64,000 bases of DNA. Origin: Streptomyces chattanoogensis. Lineage in GTDB: Bacteria; Actinomycetota; Actinomycetes; Streptomycetales; Streptomycetaceae. Below the pieces are notes generated by a model that saw only the letters and a list, made by a program, of their open reading frames with translations, did no database searches and was not told where the DNA came from. The first letter of the stretch is position 1. Each line of letters begins with the position of its first letter. Of this stretch, positions 8,187-16,505 are shown in pieces. The stretch covers positions 124,001-188,000 of the forward strand of contig NZ_LGKG01000112.1 in NCBI RefSeq assembly GCF_001294335.1, in the 5' to 3' direction. The position numbers and the translations under genes were made by a program.

Positions 8187-9542
8187 ATGAGCACCACCCA
8201 TGTTGTTGAGGGCGCGGTGGACGCCGGCGCGACCTCGCTGCTGCGTTTCGCCACCGCCGGTTCCGTCGACGACGGCAAGTCGACCCTGGTCGGCCGGCTG
8301 CTGCACGACTCCAAGTCGGTGCTCGCGGACCAGCTGGAGGCCGTCGAGCACGCCTCCCGCAACCGCGGGCAGGAGGCGCCGGACCTGGCGCTGCTGACGG
8401 ACGGGCTGCGGGCCGAGCGGGAGCAGGGCATCACCATCGATGTCGCCTACCGCTACTTCGCCACGCCCCGCCGCCGCTTCATCCTCGCCGACACCCCCGG
8501 GCATGTGCAGTACACCCGCAACATGGTCACCGGCGCCTCCACCGCCGAGCTGGCCGTGGTGCTGGTCGACGCCCGCAACGGCGTGGTCGAGCAGACCCGC
8601 CGGCACGCGGCCGTCGCCGCGCTGCTGCGCGTCCCGCATGTCGTCCTCGCGGTCAACAAGATGGACCTGGTGGACTACCAGGAGTCCGTCTTCGCCGCGA
8701 TCGCCGAGGAGTTCACGACGTACGCCGCCTCGCTGGGCGTTCCGGAGATCACGGCCATCCCGATCTCCGCGCTGGCCGGTGACAACGTCGTGACGGCCTC
8801 CGCCCACATGGACTGGTACGGCGGCCCGACGGTGCTGGAGCACCTGGAGACGGTGCCGGTCGTCGCCGACCCCTCGGACGACCCCGGCCGGTTCCCGGTC
8901 CAGTACGTCATCCGCCCGCAGACCGCCGAACACCCCGACTACCGCGGCTACGCGGGCCAGATCGCCTCCGGCGTGCTGCGCGTCGGCGACCCGGTGACCG
9001 TGCTGCCCTCGGGCCGCACCAGCACCATCGAGGCGATCGACGCGCTCGGCCAGGCCGTGGACGTCGCCTGGGCGCCGCAGTCGGTGACCGTCCGGCTGAC
9101 CGACGACATCGACATCTCGCGCGGCGACCTGATCGCCCCGACCGCCTCGGCGCCGTCGGCCTCCCAGGACATCGAGGCCACGGTCTGCCATGTCGGTGAC
9201 CGCCCGCTGACCGTGGGGCAGCGGGTGCTGATCAAGCACACCACCCGCACCGTCAAGGCGATCGTCAAGGACATCCCGTCCCGGCTGACCCTCGACGACC
9301 TCTCCCAGCACCCCGCACCGGGCGAGCTGGCCGCCAACGACATCGGACGGATCGTCGTCCGCACGGCCGAGCCGCTGGCCCTGGACGCCTACGCCGACTC
9401 CCGGCGTACCGGCTCCTTCCTCCTGATCGACCCGGCGGACGGTACGACGCTGACCGCGGGTATGGCGGGTACCGCCTTCGCGGAGGCGGCCGCGGACGCC
9501 GCCCCCGCCGACGAGGCGGACGACGACGGATGGGATTTCTGA
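8187..9542 (+). CDS. cysN: Sulfate adenylyltransferase large subunit (GTPase)
   Basis: This 451-residue EF-Tu-like GTPase couples GTP hydrolysis to APS synthesis by CysD. The G motifs are clear: G1 AGSVDDGKST at about residue 25, G3 DTPGHVQY, and G4 NKMD followed by LVDYQ. Two beta-barrel domains follow. There is no C-terminal APS kinase fusion, consistent with a separate cysC in this operon. The C-terminus is acidic (DEADDD). It is the last gene of the cys block before an intergenic stretch with an inverted repeat and a second leader-like ORF. Confidence 0.95.
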   Translation: MSTTHVVEGAVDAGATSLLRFATAGSVDDGKSTLVGRLLHDSKSVLADQLEAVEHASRNRGQEAPDLALLTDGLRAEREQGITIDVAYRYFATPRRRFILADTPGHVQYTRNMVTGASTAELAVVLVDARNGVVEQTRRHAAVAALLRVPHVVLAVNKMDLVDYQESVFAAIAEEFTTYAASLGVPEITAIPISALAGDNVVTASAHMDWYGGPTVLEHLETVPVVADPSDDPGRFPVQYVIRPQTAEHPDYRGYAGQIASGVLRVGDPVTVLPSGRTSTIEAIDALGQAVDVAWAPQSVTVRLTDDIDISRGDLIAPTASAPSASQDIEATVCHVGDRPLTVGQRVLIKHTTRTVKAIVKDIPSRLTLDDLSQHPAPGELAANDIGRIVVRTAEPLALDAYADSRRTGSFLLIDPADGTTLTAGMAGTAFAEAAADAAPADEADDDGWDF

Positions 9543-9562
9543 ACATGCTCAAGGACATGTTC
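9541..9562. promoter_or_regulatory. Inverted repeat upstream of the sulfonate transporter leader
   Basis: GAACATG (9541-9547) and CATGTTC (9556-9562) form a perfect 7-bp inverted repeat with an 8-bp spacer. It starts on the cysN stop codon and lies about 70 bp before the leader-like ORF at 9634. It could be an operator for the transporter promoter or a small hairpin between operons. A related palindrome (AACATGATGTT) sits in front of cysC at 6675-6685. Confidence 0.3.
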
Positions 9563-9633
9563 TCCACTTTCGCCATTGAGGGCGGCCGGATCGGGAGCGG
9601 CGCTCTCGGCAGTGGCCAGGGAGGAGTCGGGCG

Positions 9634-9714
9634 ATGTGTGTGCTGACGATGCTCGACTCCGTACCCCCCACTCCCCCCTTCCGAAGATCCATTGACCTGC
9701 CGGGCGTGCCTTAG
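9634..9714 (+). CDS. Candidate leader peptide of the sulfonate transporter (26 aa)
   Basis: ATG 9634 to TAG 9712-9714 gives a 26-residue peptide, and GGGAGGAG sits 7-8 bases before the start. The peptide contains FRRSIDL, which echoes the RRHVDL core of the leader upstream of the sulfite reductase, and it has one Cys at position 2. It ends 42 bp before the transporter gene. This position and similarity suggest a second cis-acting leader controlling sulfur uptake. The match is short, so chance is not excluded. Confidence 0.45.
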   Translation: MCVLTMLDSVPPTPPFRRSIDLPGVP

Positions 9715-9756
9715 AAGGGCGCTCACCGTCCCGGCCCTCCGAGAGGAACTCCTCCC

Positions 9757-10863
9757 GTGTCTGCCGTTCGACACCGCCTGCTGGCGGCCGCCGTCACCGT
9801 CCCGCTCCTCGTCGGCGCGCTGGGCGCCTGCGGCTACGGCTCCGAGGCCAAGAAGGACACCGCTGCCCGGGTCGCCCCCAAGGGCCCCAAGACCGATGGG
9901 CTCGATCAGGTGAAGATCGGGCTCTTCGGCAACACCACGCACGCCACCCCGCTGATCGGCCTCAACAAGGGCCTGTTCCAGAAGGAACTGGGCGGCACGG
10001 AGATCAAGCCCTCCGTCTTCAACGCCGGTCCCGCCGAGATCGAGGCCCTCAACTCGGGCGCCATCGACATCGGCTGGATCGGCCCCTCCCCCTCGATCAA
10101 CGGCTATGTCAAGTCGCACGGCAAGAGCCTGAAGATCATCTCCGGTTCGGCCTCCGGCGGCGTCTCGCTCGTGGTCAACCCCAAGAAGATCAAGAGCCTG
10201 GACGACCTCAAGGGCAAGAAGATCGCCACCCCGCAGCTGGGCAACACCCAGGACGTGGCGCTGCTGAACTTCCTGGCGGAGAAGGGCTACAAGGTCGACG
10301 CCACGACCGGCAAGGGCGATGTCACCGTCCAGCGCATCGACAACAAGGTGACGCCGACCTCCTTCGAGCAGGGCGCCATCGACGCGGCCTGGGTGCCCGA
10401 GCCGACGGCCTCCAAGCTCGTCGCCGCAGGTGGCAAGCCGATCCTCGATGAGAAGAAGCTGTGGAAGGACGGCAAGTTCGTCATCACGAACGTGATCGTC
10501 TCCCAGAAGTTCCTCAAGGAGCACCCGAAGGCCGTCGAGGCAGTGCTGCGCGGCTCGGTGAAGACCAACGCCTGGATCCGGTCCCACCCGGACCAGGCGA
10601 AGCAGGCGCTCAACGAGCAGCTCGGCCAGCCGGAGTTCGCCGGCAAGAAGCTGCCGGACAACGTCATCGACCCGGCGTTCAAGAACGTCGCCATCACCGA
10701 TGACCCGCTGGCCGCCACGCTGCAGGAGGAGGCGGACCACGCCGTCAAGGCGGGCCTGCTGAAGAAGCCCGAGCTCAAGGGCATCTACGACCTCACCCTG
10801 CTGAACAAGGTGCTCAAGTCGGAGGGCAAGGCGCCGGTCGACGACGCCGGCCTCGGCAGCTGA
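9757..10863 (+). CDS. ssuA: Aliphatic sulfonate ABC transporter substrate-binding lipoprotein
   Basis: This is a 368-residue extracytoplasmic solute-binding protein. It has a lipoprotein signal peptide with lipobox LGAC at about residue 25. The mature part is an NMT1/SsuA-type periplasmic-binding fold: VKIGLFGNTTHATP, then INSGAIDIGWIGPSP-like text around residues 95-110, and TSFEQGAIDAAWVPEP. It would capture sulfonates (or taurine/sulfate esters) outside the membrane and deliver them to the permease at 11700. The location behind the cys operon and before a siroheme gene supports a sulfur role. The exact substrate is not readable. The start GTG 9757 is used. Confidence 0.88.
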   Translation: MSAVRHRLLAAAVTVPLLVGALGACGYGSEAKKDTAARVAPKGPKTDGLDQVKIGLFGNTTHATPLIGLNKGLFQKELGGTEIKPSVFNAGPAEIEALNSGAIDIGWIGPSPSINGYVKSHGKSLKIISGSASGGVSLVVNPKKIKSLDDLKGKKIATPQLGNTQDVALLNFLAEKGYKVDATTGKGDVTVQRIDNKVTPTSFEQGAIDAAWVPEPTASKLVAAGGKPILDEKKLWKDGKFVITNVIVSQKFLKEHPKAVEAVLRGSVKTNAWIRSHPDQAKQALNEQLGQPEFAGKKLPDNVIDPAFKNVAITDDPLAATLQEEADHAVKAGLLKKPELKGIYDLTLLNKVLKSEGKAPVDDAGLGS

Positions 10864-10909
10864 CACCCCTCCGTTCCGTAGCACCGCAGTCCCCCAGGAG
10901 GTGACACCG

Positions 10910-11713
10910 ATGACGACCACCACACTCACCAAGCAGCCCGCCCCGGCGGCTTCGGCCGGCACCGTGCCGTACGCGGCTCGAATCGACCACGTCTCGAAGT
11001 CGTTCGGCCGCCCAGGCGCGCAGCAGCATGTGCTGGATGACATCAGCATCGATGTCGCACCGGGCGAATTCGTCTGCCTCCTGGGGGCTTCGGGCTGCGG
11101 TAAGTCCACCCTGCTCAACCTCGTGGCCGGCCTCGACGCGCCGTCGGCCGGCAGCATCGAGACGCCCGGCGGCCGGCCGGCCCTGATGTTCCAGGAGCAT
11201 GCGCTCTTCCCGTGGCTGACCGCGGGCCGCAACATCGAACTGGCGCTGCGGCTGCGCGGGGTGCCGCGTGCCGAGCGCCGCGCCGAGGCCGAGCGGCTGC
11301 TCGAACTCGTCCGGCTGGGCGGGGCGTACGGCAAGCGTGTGCACGAGCTCTCCGGCGGTATGCGCCAGCGCGTCGCCATGGCCCGTGCGCTCGCCCAGGA
11401 CAGCCAGCTCCTGCTGATGGACGAGCCGTTCGCCGCGCTCGACGCCATCACCCGTGATGTCCTGCACGACGAGCTGACCCGCATCTGGCGCGAGACCGAC
11501 CTCTCGGTCCTCTTCGTCACCCACAACGTCCGCGAGGCCGTCCGGCTCGCCCAGCGGGTGGTACTGCTCTCCTCCCGTCCCGGCCGGATCGCCCGCGAGT
11601 GGCAGGTGGACATCCCCCAGCCGCGCCGTATCGAGGACGCCGCGGTCGCCGACCTTTCCGTCGAGATCACCGAACAGCTCCGTGGGGAGATCCGCCGCCA
11701 TGGCCAGCACTGA
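10910..11713 (+). CDS. ssuB: Aliphatic sulfonate ABC transporter ATP-binding protein
   Basis: This 267-residue ABC ATPase energises sulfonate import. I chose ATG 10910 because AGGAGG ends about 8 bases before it; the upstream in-frame GTG 10901 overlaps that site. Walker A is GASGCGKST, the signature is LSGGMRQRVAMARAL, Walker B is LLLMDEPFAALD, and the switch His is in LFVTHNVREA. It matches the nitrate/sulfonate/taurine subfamily in length and motifs. The permease gene starts 14 bp inside its 3' end. Confidence 0.92.
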   Translation: MTTTTLTKQPAPAASAGTVPYAARIDHVSKSFGRPGAQQHVLDDISIDVAPGEFVCLLGASGCGKSTLLNLVAGLDAPSAGSIETPGGRPALMFQEHALFPWLTAGRNIELALRLRGVPRAERRAEAERLLELVRLGGAYGKRVHELSGGMRQRVAMARALAQDSQLLLMDEPFAALDAITRDVLHDELTRIWRETDLSVLFVTHNVREAVRLAQRVVLLSSRPGRIAREWQVDIPQPRRIEDAAVADLSVEITEQLRGEIRRHGQH

Positions 11714-12647
11714 GACCAAGGCCCAGTCCGCCGCCGGACCGGCCGACGACGCAGCCGGTGCCACCACCGTCGCCACGCCCGACGATGCCTCCGGTGATCT
11801 CGCCGGTCTGGAGGCCGGGCTCGACGCCCTGGAATCCACCGTCGTCGCCCGTCAGCCCTGGCTGCGTACGGTTGCTTCAAAGACGTTCCCTCCTCTCATC
11901 GCCATCGCGATCGTGCTGGGGTTGTGGCAGCTCGCCTACCACTTCCAGGTCAAGCCGCACTATCTGCTGCCGAGCCCCGTCGACGTCGCCCGCTCCCTCC
12001 AGGAGAAGTGGCTCGAGGGCACGCTGCTGGGCTATGTGTGGACCAGCATCTCCCGCGGCGGCCTCGGCTTCCTGGCCTCGGTCGCCCTCGGTACGGTCCT
12101 CGGCCTGATCGTGGCCCGCGTCAAGGCCGTACGGTCCGCGATCGGCCCGATCCTGAGCGGTCTGCAGTCCCTCCCCTCGGTGGCGTGGGTCCCGGCGGCG
12201 ATCATCTGGTTCGGGCTGAGCGATGCCACCATCTACGCGGTGGTGCTGCTCGGCGCCGTCCCCTCCATCGCCAACGGCCTGGTGGCCGGCGTCGACCAGA
12301 TCTCACCCCTCTACCTGCGGGCCGGCCGCACCATCGGGGCCACCGGCCTGGCCGGCGTACGGTTCGTCCTCCTCCCCGCCGCGCTCCCCGGCTACATCGC
12401 CGGCCTCAAGCAGGGCTGGGCCTTCTCCTGGCGCTCGCTGATGGCCGCCGAACTCATCGTCAACGCTCCCGACCTGGGCACCGGCCTGGGCCAGCTGCTG
12501 GAGCAGGGCCGCGAGATCGGCGACTTGTCCTGGGTGCTGTCCGCCATCCTGCTGATCCTCATCGTCGGAATCGGTATCGAGCTGCTGATCTTCGCGCCGA
12601 TCGAGCGACGGGTGCTGCGCAGCCGCGGCCTCCTCGTCAAGAGCTGA
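11700..12647 (+). CDS. ssuC: Aliphatic sulfonate ABC transporter permease
   Basis: This 315-residue integral membrane protein overlaps the 3' end of the ATPase gene by 14 bp, so translation is coupled. The first 55 residues are an Ala/Asp-rich cytoplasmic extension, longer than in enterobacterial SsuC. About six hydrophobic segments follow, with the binding-protein-dependent transport EAA-type loop near GRTIGATGLAGVRFVLLPAALP. It forms the channel for the substrate bound by the lipoprotein at 9757. Confidence 0.9.
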   Translation: MASTETKAQSAAGPADDAAGATTVATPDDASGDLAGLEAGLDALESTVVARQPWLRTVASKTFPPLIAIAIVLGLWQLAYHFQVKPHYLLPSPVDVARSLQEKWLEGTLLGYVWTSISRGGLGFLASVALGTVLGLIVARVKAVRSAIGPILSGLQSLPSVAWVPAAIIWFGLSDATIYAVVLLGAVPSIANGLVAGVDQISPLYLRAGRTIGATGLAGVRFVLLPAALPGYIAGLKQGWAFSWRSLMAAELIVNAPDLGTGLGQLLEQGREIGDLSWVLSAILLILIVGIGIELLIFAPIERRVLRSRGLLVKS

Positions 12648-12661
12648 GCACGAGCCGGACC

Positions 12662-13447
12662 ATGAACGCACGCCCCACGCTCCTCGTCATCGCCCACGGC
12701 AGCCGCGATCCGCGGCACGCGGCGACCGTCTCCGCGCTCTGCGCGCGGGTGCGGACGCTGCGGCCGGGGCTGCGGGTCGAGGTCGGCTACCTCGACTTCA
12801 ACGCGCCCAGCGTGCCCCGTGTGCTGGAGCGTCTGTCGTCCGAGGGCGTGCGGGATGTGGTGGCTCTTCCTCTCCTCCTCACTCGCGCCTTCCACGCGAA
12901 GTCCGATATTCCGTCGGTGCTGCGGGAGGCCGCACGGCGGCTGCCCCTGCTGACCGTCCACCAGGCCGATGTGCTCGGCCCCTCCTCCCTCCTGACCGCC
13001 GCCCTGGAGCGCCGGTTGGAGGAAGCCGGGCTGCGGCCCGGCGACCGCCGCTCGACCGGGGTCGTCCTGGCCTCGGCGGGCTCCAGTGACCCGGAGGCGA
13101 TCGCAGTGATCGCTGAAATCGCGCGGGAGTGGCGGTGCACCGCCAACTGGTGTGCCGTGCGACCTGCGTTCGCCTCCGCTGCTTCTCCCGCTACGGGGGT
13201 CCCCCGTACCGCGGACGCCGTGCGGGCGCTACGGGCCGAGGGTGCCGACCGGGTGGCCGTCGCCCCCTACGTCATCGCGCCCGGCTTCCTCCCGGACCGC
13301 ATCGCCACCGGGGCCCGCGAGGCCGGTGCGGACCTCCTCGCGCCGGTGCTCGGCCCCGCCCCCGAGCTGGCCCGGCTGCTGCTCCGCCGCTACGACCAGG
13401 CGGCGGAGAGCCGCGTCCGGCCGGAGCTGACGGCGCTGAGCGCCTGA
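12662..13447 (+). CDS. Sirohydrochlorin chelatase (CbiX/SirB type)
   Basis: This 261-residue chelatase inserts Fe2+ (or Co2+) into sirohydrochlorin, the last step to siroheme, which the sulfite reductase at 4064 requires. Two tandem CbiX-like halves are visible. The first has LLVIAHGSRDPRH (metal-binding His near residue 12) and a second His in TRAFHAKSDIP near residue 77. The second half has VVLASAGSSDPEA and VAPYVIAPGFLPDRI. It starts 14 bp after the permease, so it is probably co-transcribed with the transporter. This arrangement ties cofactor supply to sulfur uptake. Confidence 0.88.
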   Translation: MNARPTLLVIAHGSRDPRHAATVSALCARVRTLRPGLRVEVGYLDFNAPSVPRVLERLSSEGVRDVVALPLLLTRAFHAKSDIPSVLREAARRLPLLTVHQADVLGPSSLLTAALERRLEEAGLRPGDRRSTGVVLASAGSSDPEAIAVIAEIAREWRCTANWCAVRPAFASAASPATGVPRTADAVRALRAEGADRVAVAPYVIAPGFLPDRIATGAREAGADLLAPVLGPAPELARLLLRRYDQAAESRVRPELTALSA

Positions 13448-13464
13448 CGCATGCCGGGTGCCGG

Positions 13465-13490
13465 GTGCCGGCGGGTCATGCGGCCGGCAC
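13465..13490. terminator. Bidirectional hairpin between chelatase and glycosyltransferase
   Basis: GTGCCGGC at 13465-13472 pairs perfectly with GCCGGCAC at 13483-13490 around a 10-base loop. The hairpin lies between two convergent genes, and its loop holds the stop codon of the glycosyltransferase. There is no clear T tract, as is common for Streptomyces terminators. Confidence 0.5.
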
Positions 13491-14567
13491 CACGGACGCC
13501 GCCCCCGGCCGGAAATCGGCCCGGCCCTTCTCGTAGACCGTGAGGCCCCTGGCCAGGTGCAGCGGCACCAGCACCAGCTCCACGACGAGTGCCTTCCAGG
13601 CGTATACGAGGTTGACGGCCTTGGTTGCGTAGACGCAGGGGAGATTCACCAGGACGCCGCTCAGCGGGAGTTTGCGGCGGCGGGCTGCGTAGATCAGTGG
13701 TGGCGCCGTCAGCAGCAGCTCGGCTCCGGCCCACCATCCGAAGGCGACCGGCAGCGGCTGGTCGGTGGCCGCGGCGGCCACGAAGGGGGTGGCCCACCAC
13801 AAGGGCGCGGTGAGGATCTCCAGCAGGGCGAGCAGCACCCAGACCGCCAGCAGGGGTTTGTGGATGACCAGCCGCCCGAGATGCAGCCGGACGTTCTGGC
13901 AGAAGCCGGCCATCCAGCGCCAGACCTGTTTCCGCAGATAGGTGAGGTCTTCCGGGTCGGCGGCCAGGGCGACCGCGTCCGCGACGTAGACGGCACGCCG
14001 GCCCGCGATCTGCTGGCTCCAGGTGTAGTCCATGTCCTCGACGATGGTCCGTTCCGGGAATCCGCCGAAGGCCACCAGGTCGTCGCGCCGGAAGACGGAG
14101 CAGCAACCCGAGCACACCATGGGGCTGTTGGCGCGAGCCTGGATGGGGCGGTGCCAGTGGAACCCGAAGAGATACTCGGTGGAGCGGCCGCGCTCCCAGA
14201 CGGTGCGGGTGTGGCGGGTGCGGACCGTGCCCGCCGCGACGGAGACGCCGGGGTCGTCGAAGACGGGAAGGACCGTCGCGATGTAGTCCGGCGCGAGGAC
14301 GGTGTCCGCGTCGACGGCCAGTACGAGGTCGGTGGTGCAGTGCGGAAGCGCGTAATTCTGCGCCTTGGCCTTGCTGCCGAGGTTGCGTGACGGGCGGAGA
14401 ACGGTGACGCCGTGTGAGGCCGCTACTTCGCCCGTGCGGTCCGTGGAGGCGTCGTCCACGACCAGGATGCGGTCAGGTGGGACCGTTTGCCGGGCAAGGG
14501 ACTCCAGCGTCGCCGGAAGTCCCTCCTCCTCGTTGTGAGCTGGGACGATGACGGTGATGGTGTGCAT
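13476..14567 (-). CDS. GT2-family glycosyltransferase with C-terminal membrane segments
   Basis: This 363-residue protein starts at ATG 14567, where GGGGGAG lies a few bases upstream. The N-terminal GT-A fold has VIVPAHNEEEGLP, the nucleotide-binding VVDDASTDRT, the DxD-like VDADTV and the acceptor-site motifs VEDMDYTW and QVWRWMAGF, close to Q/R-x-x-R-W. Several hydrophobic segments after residue 235 place it at the membrane, as in processive polysaccharide synthases. It probably polymerises or transfers a sugar from a nucleotide sugar; donor and product are unknown. An N-terminal membrane helix seen in many relatives may be encoded in the overlapping upstream frame (see 14473-14673). Confidence 0.85.
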   Translation of the reverse strand: MHTITVIVPAHNEEEGLPATLESLARQTVPPDRILVVDDASTDRTGEVAASHGVTVLRPSRNLGSKAKAQNYALPHCTTDLVLAVDADTVLAPDYIATVLPVFDDPGVSVAAGTVRTRHTRTVWERGRSTEYLFGFHWHRPIQARANSPMVCSGCCSVFRRDDLVAFGGFPERTIVEDMDYTWSQQIAGRRAVYVADAVALAADPEDLTYLRKQVWRWMAGFCQNVRLHLGRLVIHKPLLAVWVLLALLEILTAPLWWATPFVAAAATDQPLPVAFGWWAGAELLLTAPPLIYAARRRKLPLSGVLVNLPCVYATKAVNLVYAWKALVVELVLVPLHLARGLTVYEKGRADFRPGAASVVPAA

Positions 14568-14673
14568 GCTGGGCTCCCCCTGTCCTGCGGATGGCGTCGG
14601 CCGCGACAACGGTCAGGCCGATCACGCCGTAGACGATGGTGCTGATGCCGATGAACGGCAGTCCTCCGTGCAT
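14473..14673 (-). CDS. Possible small membrane peptide overlapping the glycosyltransferase start
   Basis: A 66-codon frame starting at ATG 14673 encodes a clear hydrophobic segment (LPFIGISTIVYGVIGLTVV), followed by a charged region. Its last third runs inside the glycosyltransferase gene in another frame and looks non-coding there (His/Arg/Gly-rich). There are two readings: a real small membrane protein coupled to the glycosyltransferase, or the original N-terminal membrane helix of that enzyme, separated by an indel. The hydrophobic stretch is the only support. Confidence 0.35.
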   Translation of the reverse strand: MHGGLPFIGISTIVYGVIGLTVVAADAIRRTGGAQHAHHHRHRPSSQRGGGTSGDAGVPCPANGPT

Positions 14674-14778
14674 GTCACCGACCGTAGCGGGATAGGGGTG
14701 TTGAGCGGTTTCGGAGGCAGCCTCCTGTGGATAACTCCGCCTTCGCGGTGCTCGGGGTGGCTGAGTCCTGCGGCGGGC

Positions 14779-15180
14779 TCAGCGCCCGACGAGCGCATCG
14801 AACAGCGGCCAGCCGTCGATCTCCCTCTCACCGGCAGCCACCGGCAGGGCGCCGCGTGCCGCTGCCTCCTCGAGGAATCCGCGGACGACGGCGGGCTCGT
14901 GGAGGTTGAGGTGGAGAGGGGGGCGGGGGCCATGCGCGCCGCCGGGTACGTGATCCCGGTCGCCGGCTCCGCCGATCCCACCCGAACCTTCAAGGTAGCG
15001 GCCGGGGGCGCCCTCGCTGAAGACGAGACGCAGAGTTGCCCTGGCGCCCTCGTAAGGAAGATGGAGCGAGAGAACCTCGCAGCATTCCGGCGGCCGGTGC
15101 CTGTGACGCACCGACCAGAGCCATGTCGCACCGCCCACGGCAAGGCGGCGAAGCTGGTGATCCTTCCGCACGGCGGCCAT
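14779..15180 (-). CDS. Conserved hypothetical protein
   Basis: This encodes a 133-residue soluble protein from ATG 15180; an in-frame start at 15225 would add 15 residues. Visible blocks are TWLWSVRHRH near the N-terminus, CCEVLSLHL, LRLVFSEGAPGRYLEG, LNLHEPAVVRGFLEEA, and WPLFDALVG at the C-terminus. I know this pattern from uncharacterised Streptomyces proteins but not a function. Its conserved Trp-Arg-His strand and the closing helix suggest a compact alpha/beta domain. No cofactor motif, membrane segment or signal is seen. It is transcribed in the same direction as the flanking genes but separated from both. Confidence 0.65.
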   Translation of the reverse strand: MAAVRKDHQLRRLAVGGATWLWSVRHRHRPPECCEVLSLHLPYEGARATLRLVFSEGAPGRYLEGSGGIGGAGDRDHVPGGAHGPRPPLHLNLHEPAVVRGFLEEAAARGALPVAAGEREIDGWPLFDALVGR

Positions 15181-15233
15181 CCTACGGAGCGTGCCGCGCT
15201 CGTACGGGCGCGCCCGCCACCGCACACAACGGC

Positions 15234-15274
15234 GCCGGCCGCCGCGCCCCGTGGGGGAGAGCGCGGCGGCCGGC
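15234..15274. terminator. GC-rich hairpin terminator after the subtilisin gene
   Basis: A perfect 14-bp stem (GCCGGCCGCCGCGC at 15234-15247 with its complement at 15261-15274) encloses a 13-base loop. It sits 26 bp past the stop of the leftward serine protease at 15300. No T run follows; stem strength and position make it a likely terminator. Confidence 0.6.
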
Positions 15275-15299
15275 GGTGGGTGCTGAGGGGTTGAGCTGG

Positions 15300-16505
15300 T
15301 TACTCGACGACCTTCAGCAGCTTGTTGGGCGTGCCCTCACCCGGGTTGCTGATCTTGTCGGGCGTGGCACCGTCCGTCAGGGCCTTCTCCACGTCCGCGG
15401 GCTTGGCGTCCTTGTGGTTGGCCAGGTAGACCGCGGCCGCACCGACGACGTGCGGGGTCGCCATGGACGTGCCGGAGATGGTCTTGGTGGCGTCGTCGCT
15501 GCCGTTCCAGTCCGAGGTGATGTCGGAGCCCGGAGCGTAGATGTCCACCACGCTGCCGAAGTTGGAGAAGTCCGACTGCTCGTCCTTGTTGGTGCTGGAG
15601 GCCACCGTGATGGCCTCCTTGACGCGGGCCGGGGAGCCCTGGCCGGCGTCGGTGGACTCGTTGCCCGCCGCGACGCCGAAGGTGACACCGGAGTCGACGG
15701 CCTTCTTCACGGCCGCGTCCAGCGCCTCGTCCGCGCCGCCGCCGAGCGACATGTTGGCGACCGAGGGGCCCTTGTGGTTCTTGGTGACCCAGTCGATGCC
15801 CGCGACGACCTGCTCGGTGGTGCCGGAGCCCTGGCCGTCGAGGACCTTGACGGCCACGATCTTGGCCTTCTTGGCGACGCCGTGCTTCTCACCGGCGATG
15901 GTGCCCGAGACATGGGTGCCGTGGCCGTTGTCGTCCTCGGCCTTGTCGCTGTTGTCGATGGCGTTGAAGCCGTACGACGCACGGCCGCCGAAGTCCTTGT
16001 GGCTGATGTGGACACCGGTGTCGATGACGTAGGCGGTGACGCCCTCACCCGCGCTGTCGGGGTAGTTGTACTTCTTGTCGCCCTGGGTGTCCGCCTGGTC
16101 GATGCGGTCCAGGCCCCACGACGGCGGGTTGTCCTGGGTGGCGTCGATGTGGAACTTCTTGTTCTGGACGACCTTGTCGACGGCCGGGTCGGCGGCCAGG
16201 CGCTTGGCCTCTTCCTCGTTGAGACCGGTCGTCGAGAAGCCGTCGACGGAGGAGTAGCTCCGCTTGACCTGGCCGCCGTACTTGGCGGCGAGGTCGGTGC
16301 TCGCGGCGGTACGGATCGACTTCTTCAGCATGACGATGTAGCTGCCGTTCACGGCACCCTTGGCCTGGGCGCCGTAGATCTTGCCCTCGGCAGGAGCGGG
16401 CGAAGCACCGGCGGTGACCGCGGTGATGGTGGCGATACCAGTGGCGGCAACTGCGGCGGTTATCGCCGTGATGAGCCGCTTCTTGCTGGAACGCTTGTGA
16501 TCCAT
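15300..16505 (-). CDS. Secreted S8 family serine protease (subtilisin/proteinase K type)
   Basis: The 401-residue preproprotease starts at ATG 16505 behind GAGGAG. A Sec signal peptide (MDHKRSSKKR plus a hydrophobic core, cleavage near residue 35) is followed by an I9 propeptide inhibitor domain (about 45-110, with YIVMLKKS). The peptidase S8 domain carries the triad: Asp in AYVIDTGV (about residue 161), His in NGHGTHVSG (about 196) and Ser in SGTSMATPH (about 346), with the oxyanion Asn in AAGNEST. There is no C-terminal pro-protein convertase or sorting domain. It would mature by autocleavage outside the cell and degrade extracellular protein. A strong hairpin follows the gene. Confidence 0.95.
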   Translation of the reverse strand: MDHKRSSKKRLITAITAAVAATGIATITAVTAGASPAPAEGKIYGAQAKGAVNGSYIVMLKKSIRTAASTDLAAKYGGQVKRSYSSVDGFSTTGLNEEEAKRLAADPAVDKVVQNKKFHIDATQDNPPSWGLDRIDQADTQGDKKYNYPDSAGEGVTAYVIDTGVHISHKDFGGRASYGFNAIDNSDKAEDDNGHGTHVSGTIAGEKHGVAKKAKIVAVKVLDGQGSGTTEQVVAGIDWVTKNHKGPSVANMSLGGGADEALDAAVKKAVDSGVTFGVAAGNESTDAGQGSPARVKEAITVASSTNKDEQSDFSNFGSVVDIYAPGSDITSDWNGSDDATKTISGTSMATPHVVGAAAVYLANHKDAKPADVEKALTDGATPDKISNPGEGTPNKLLKVVE

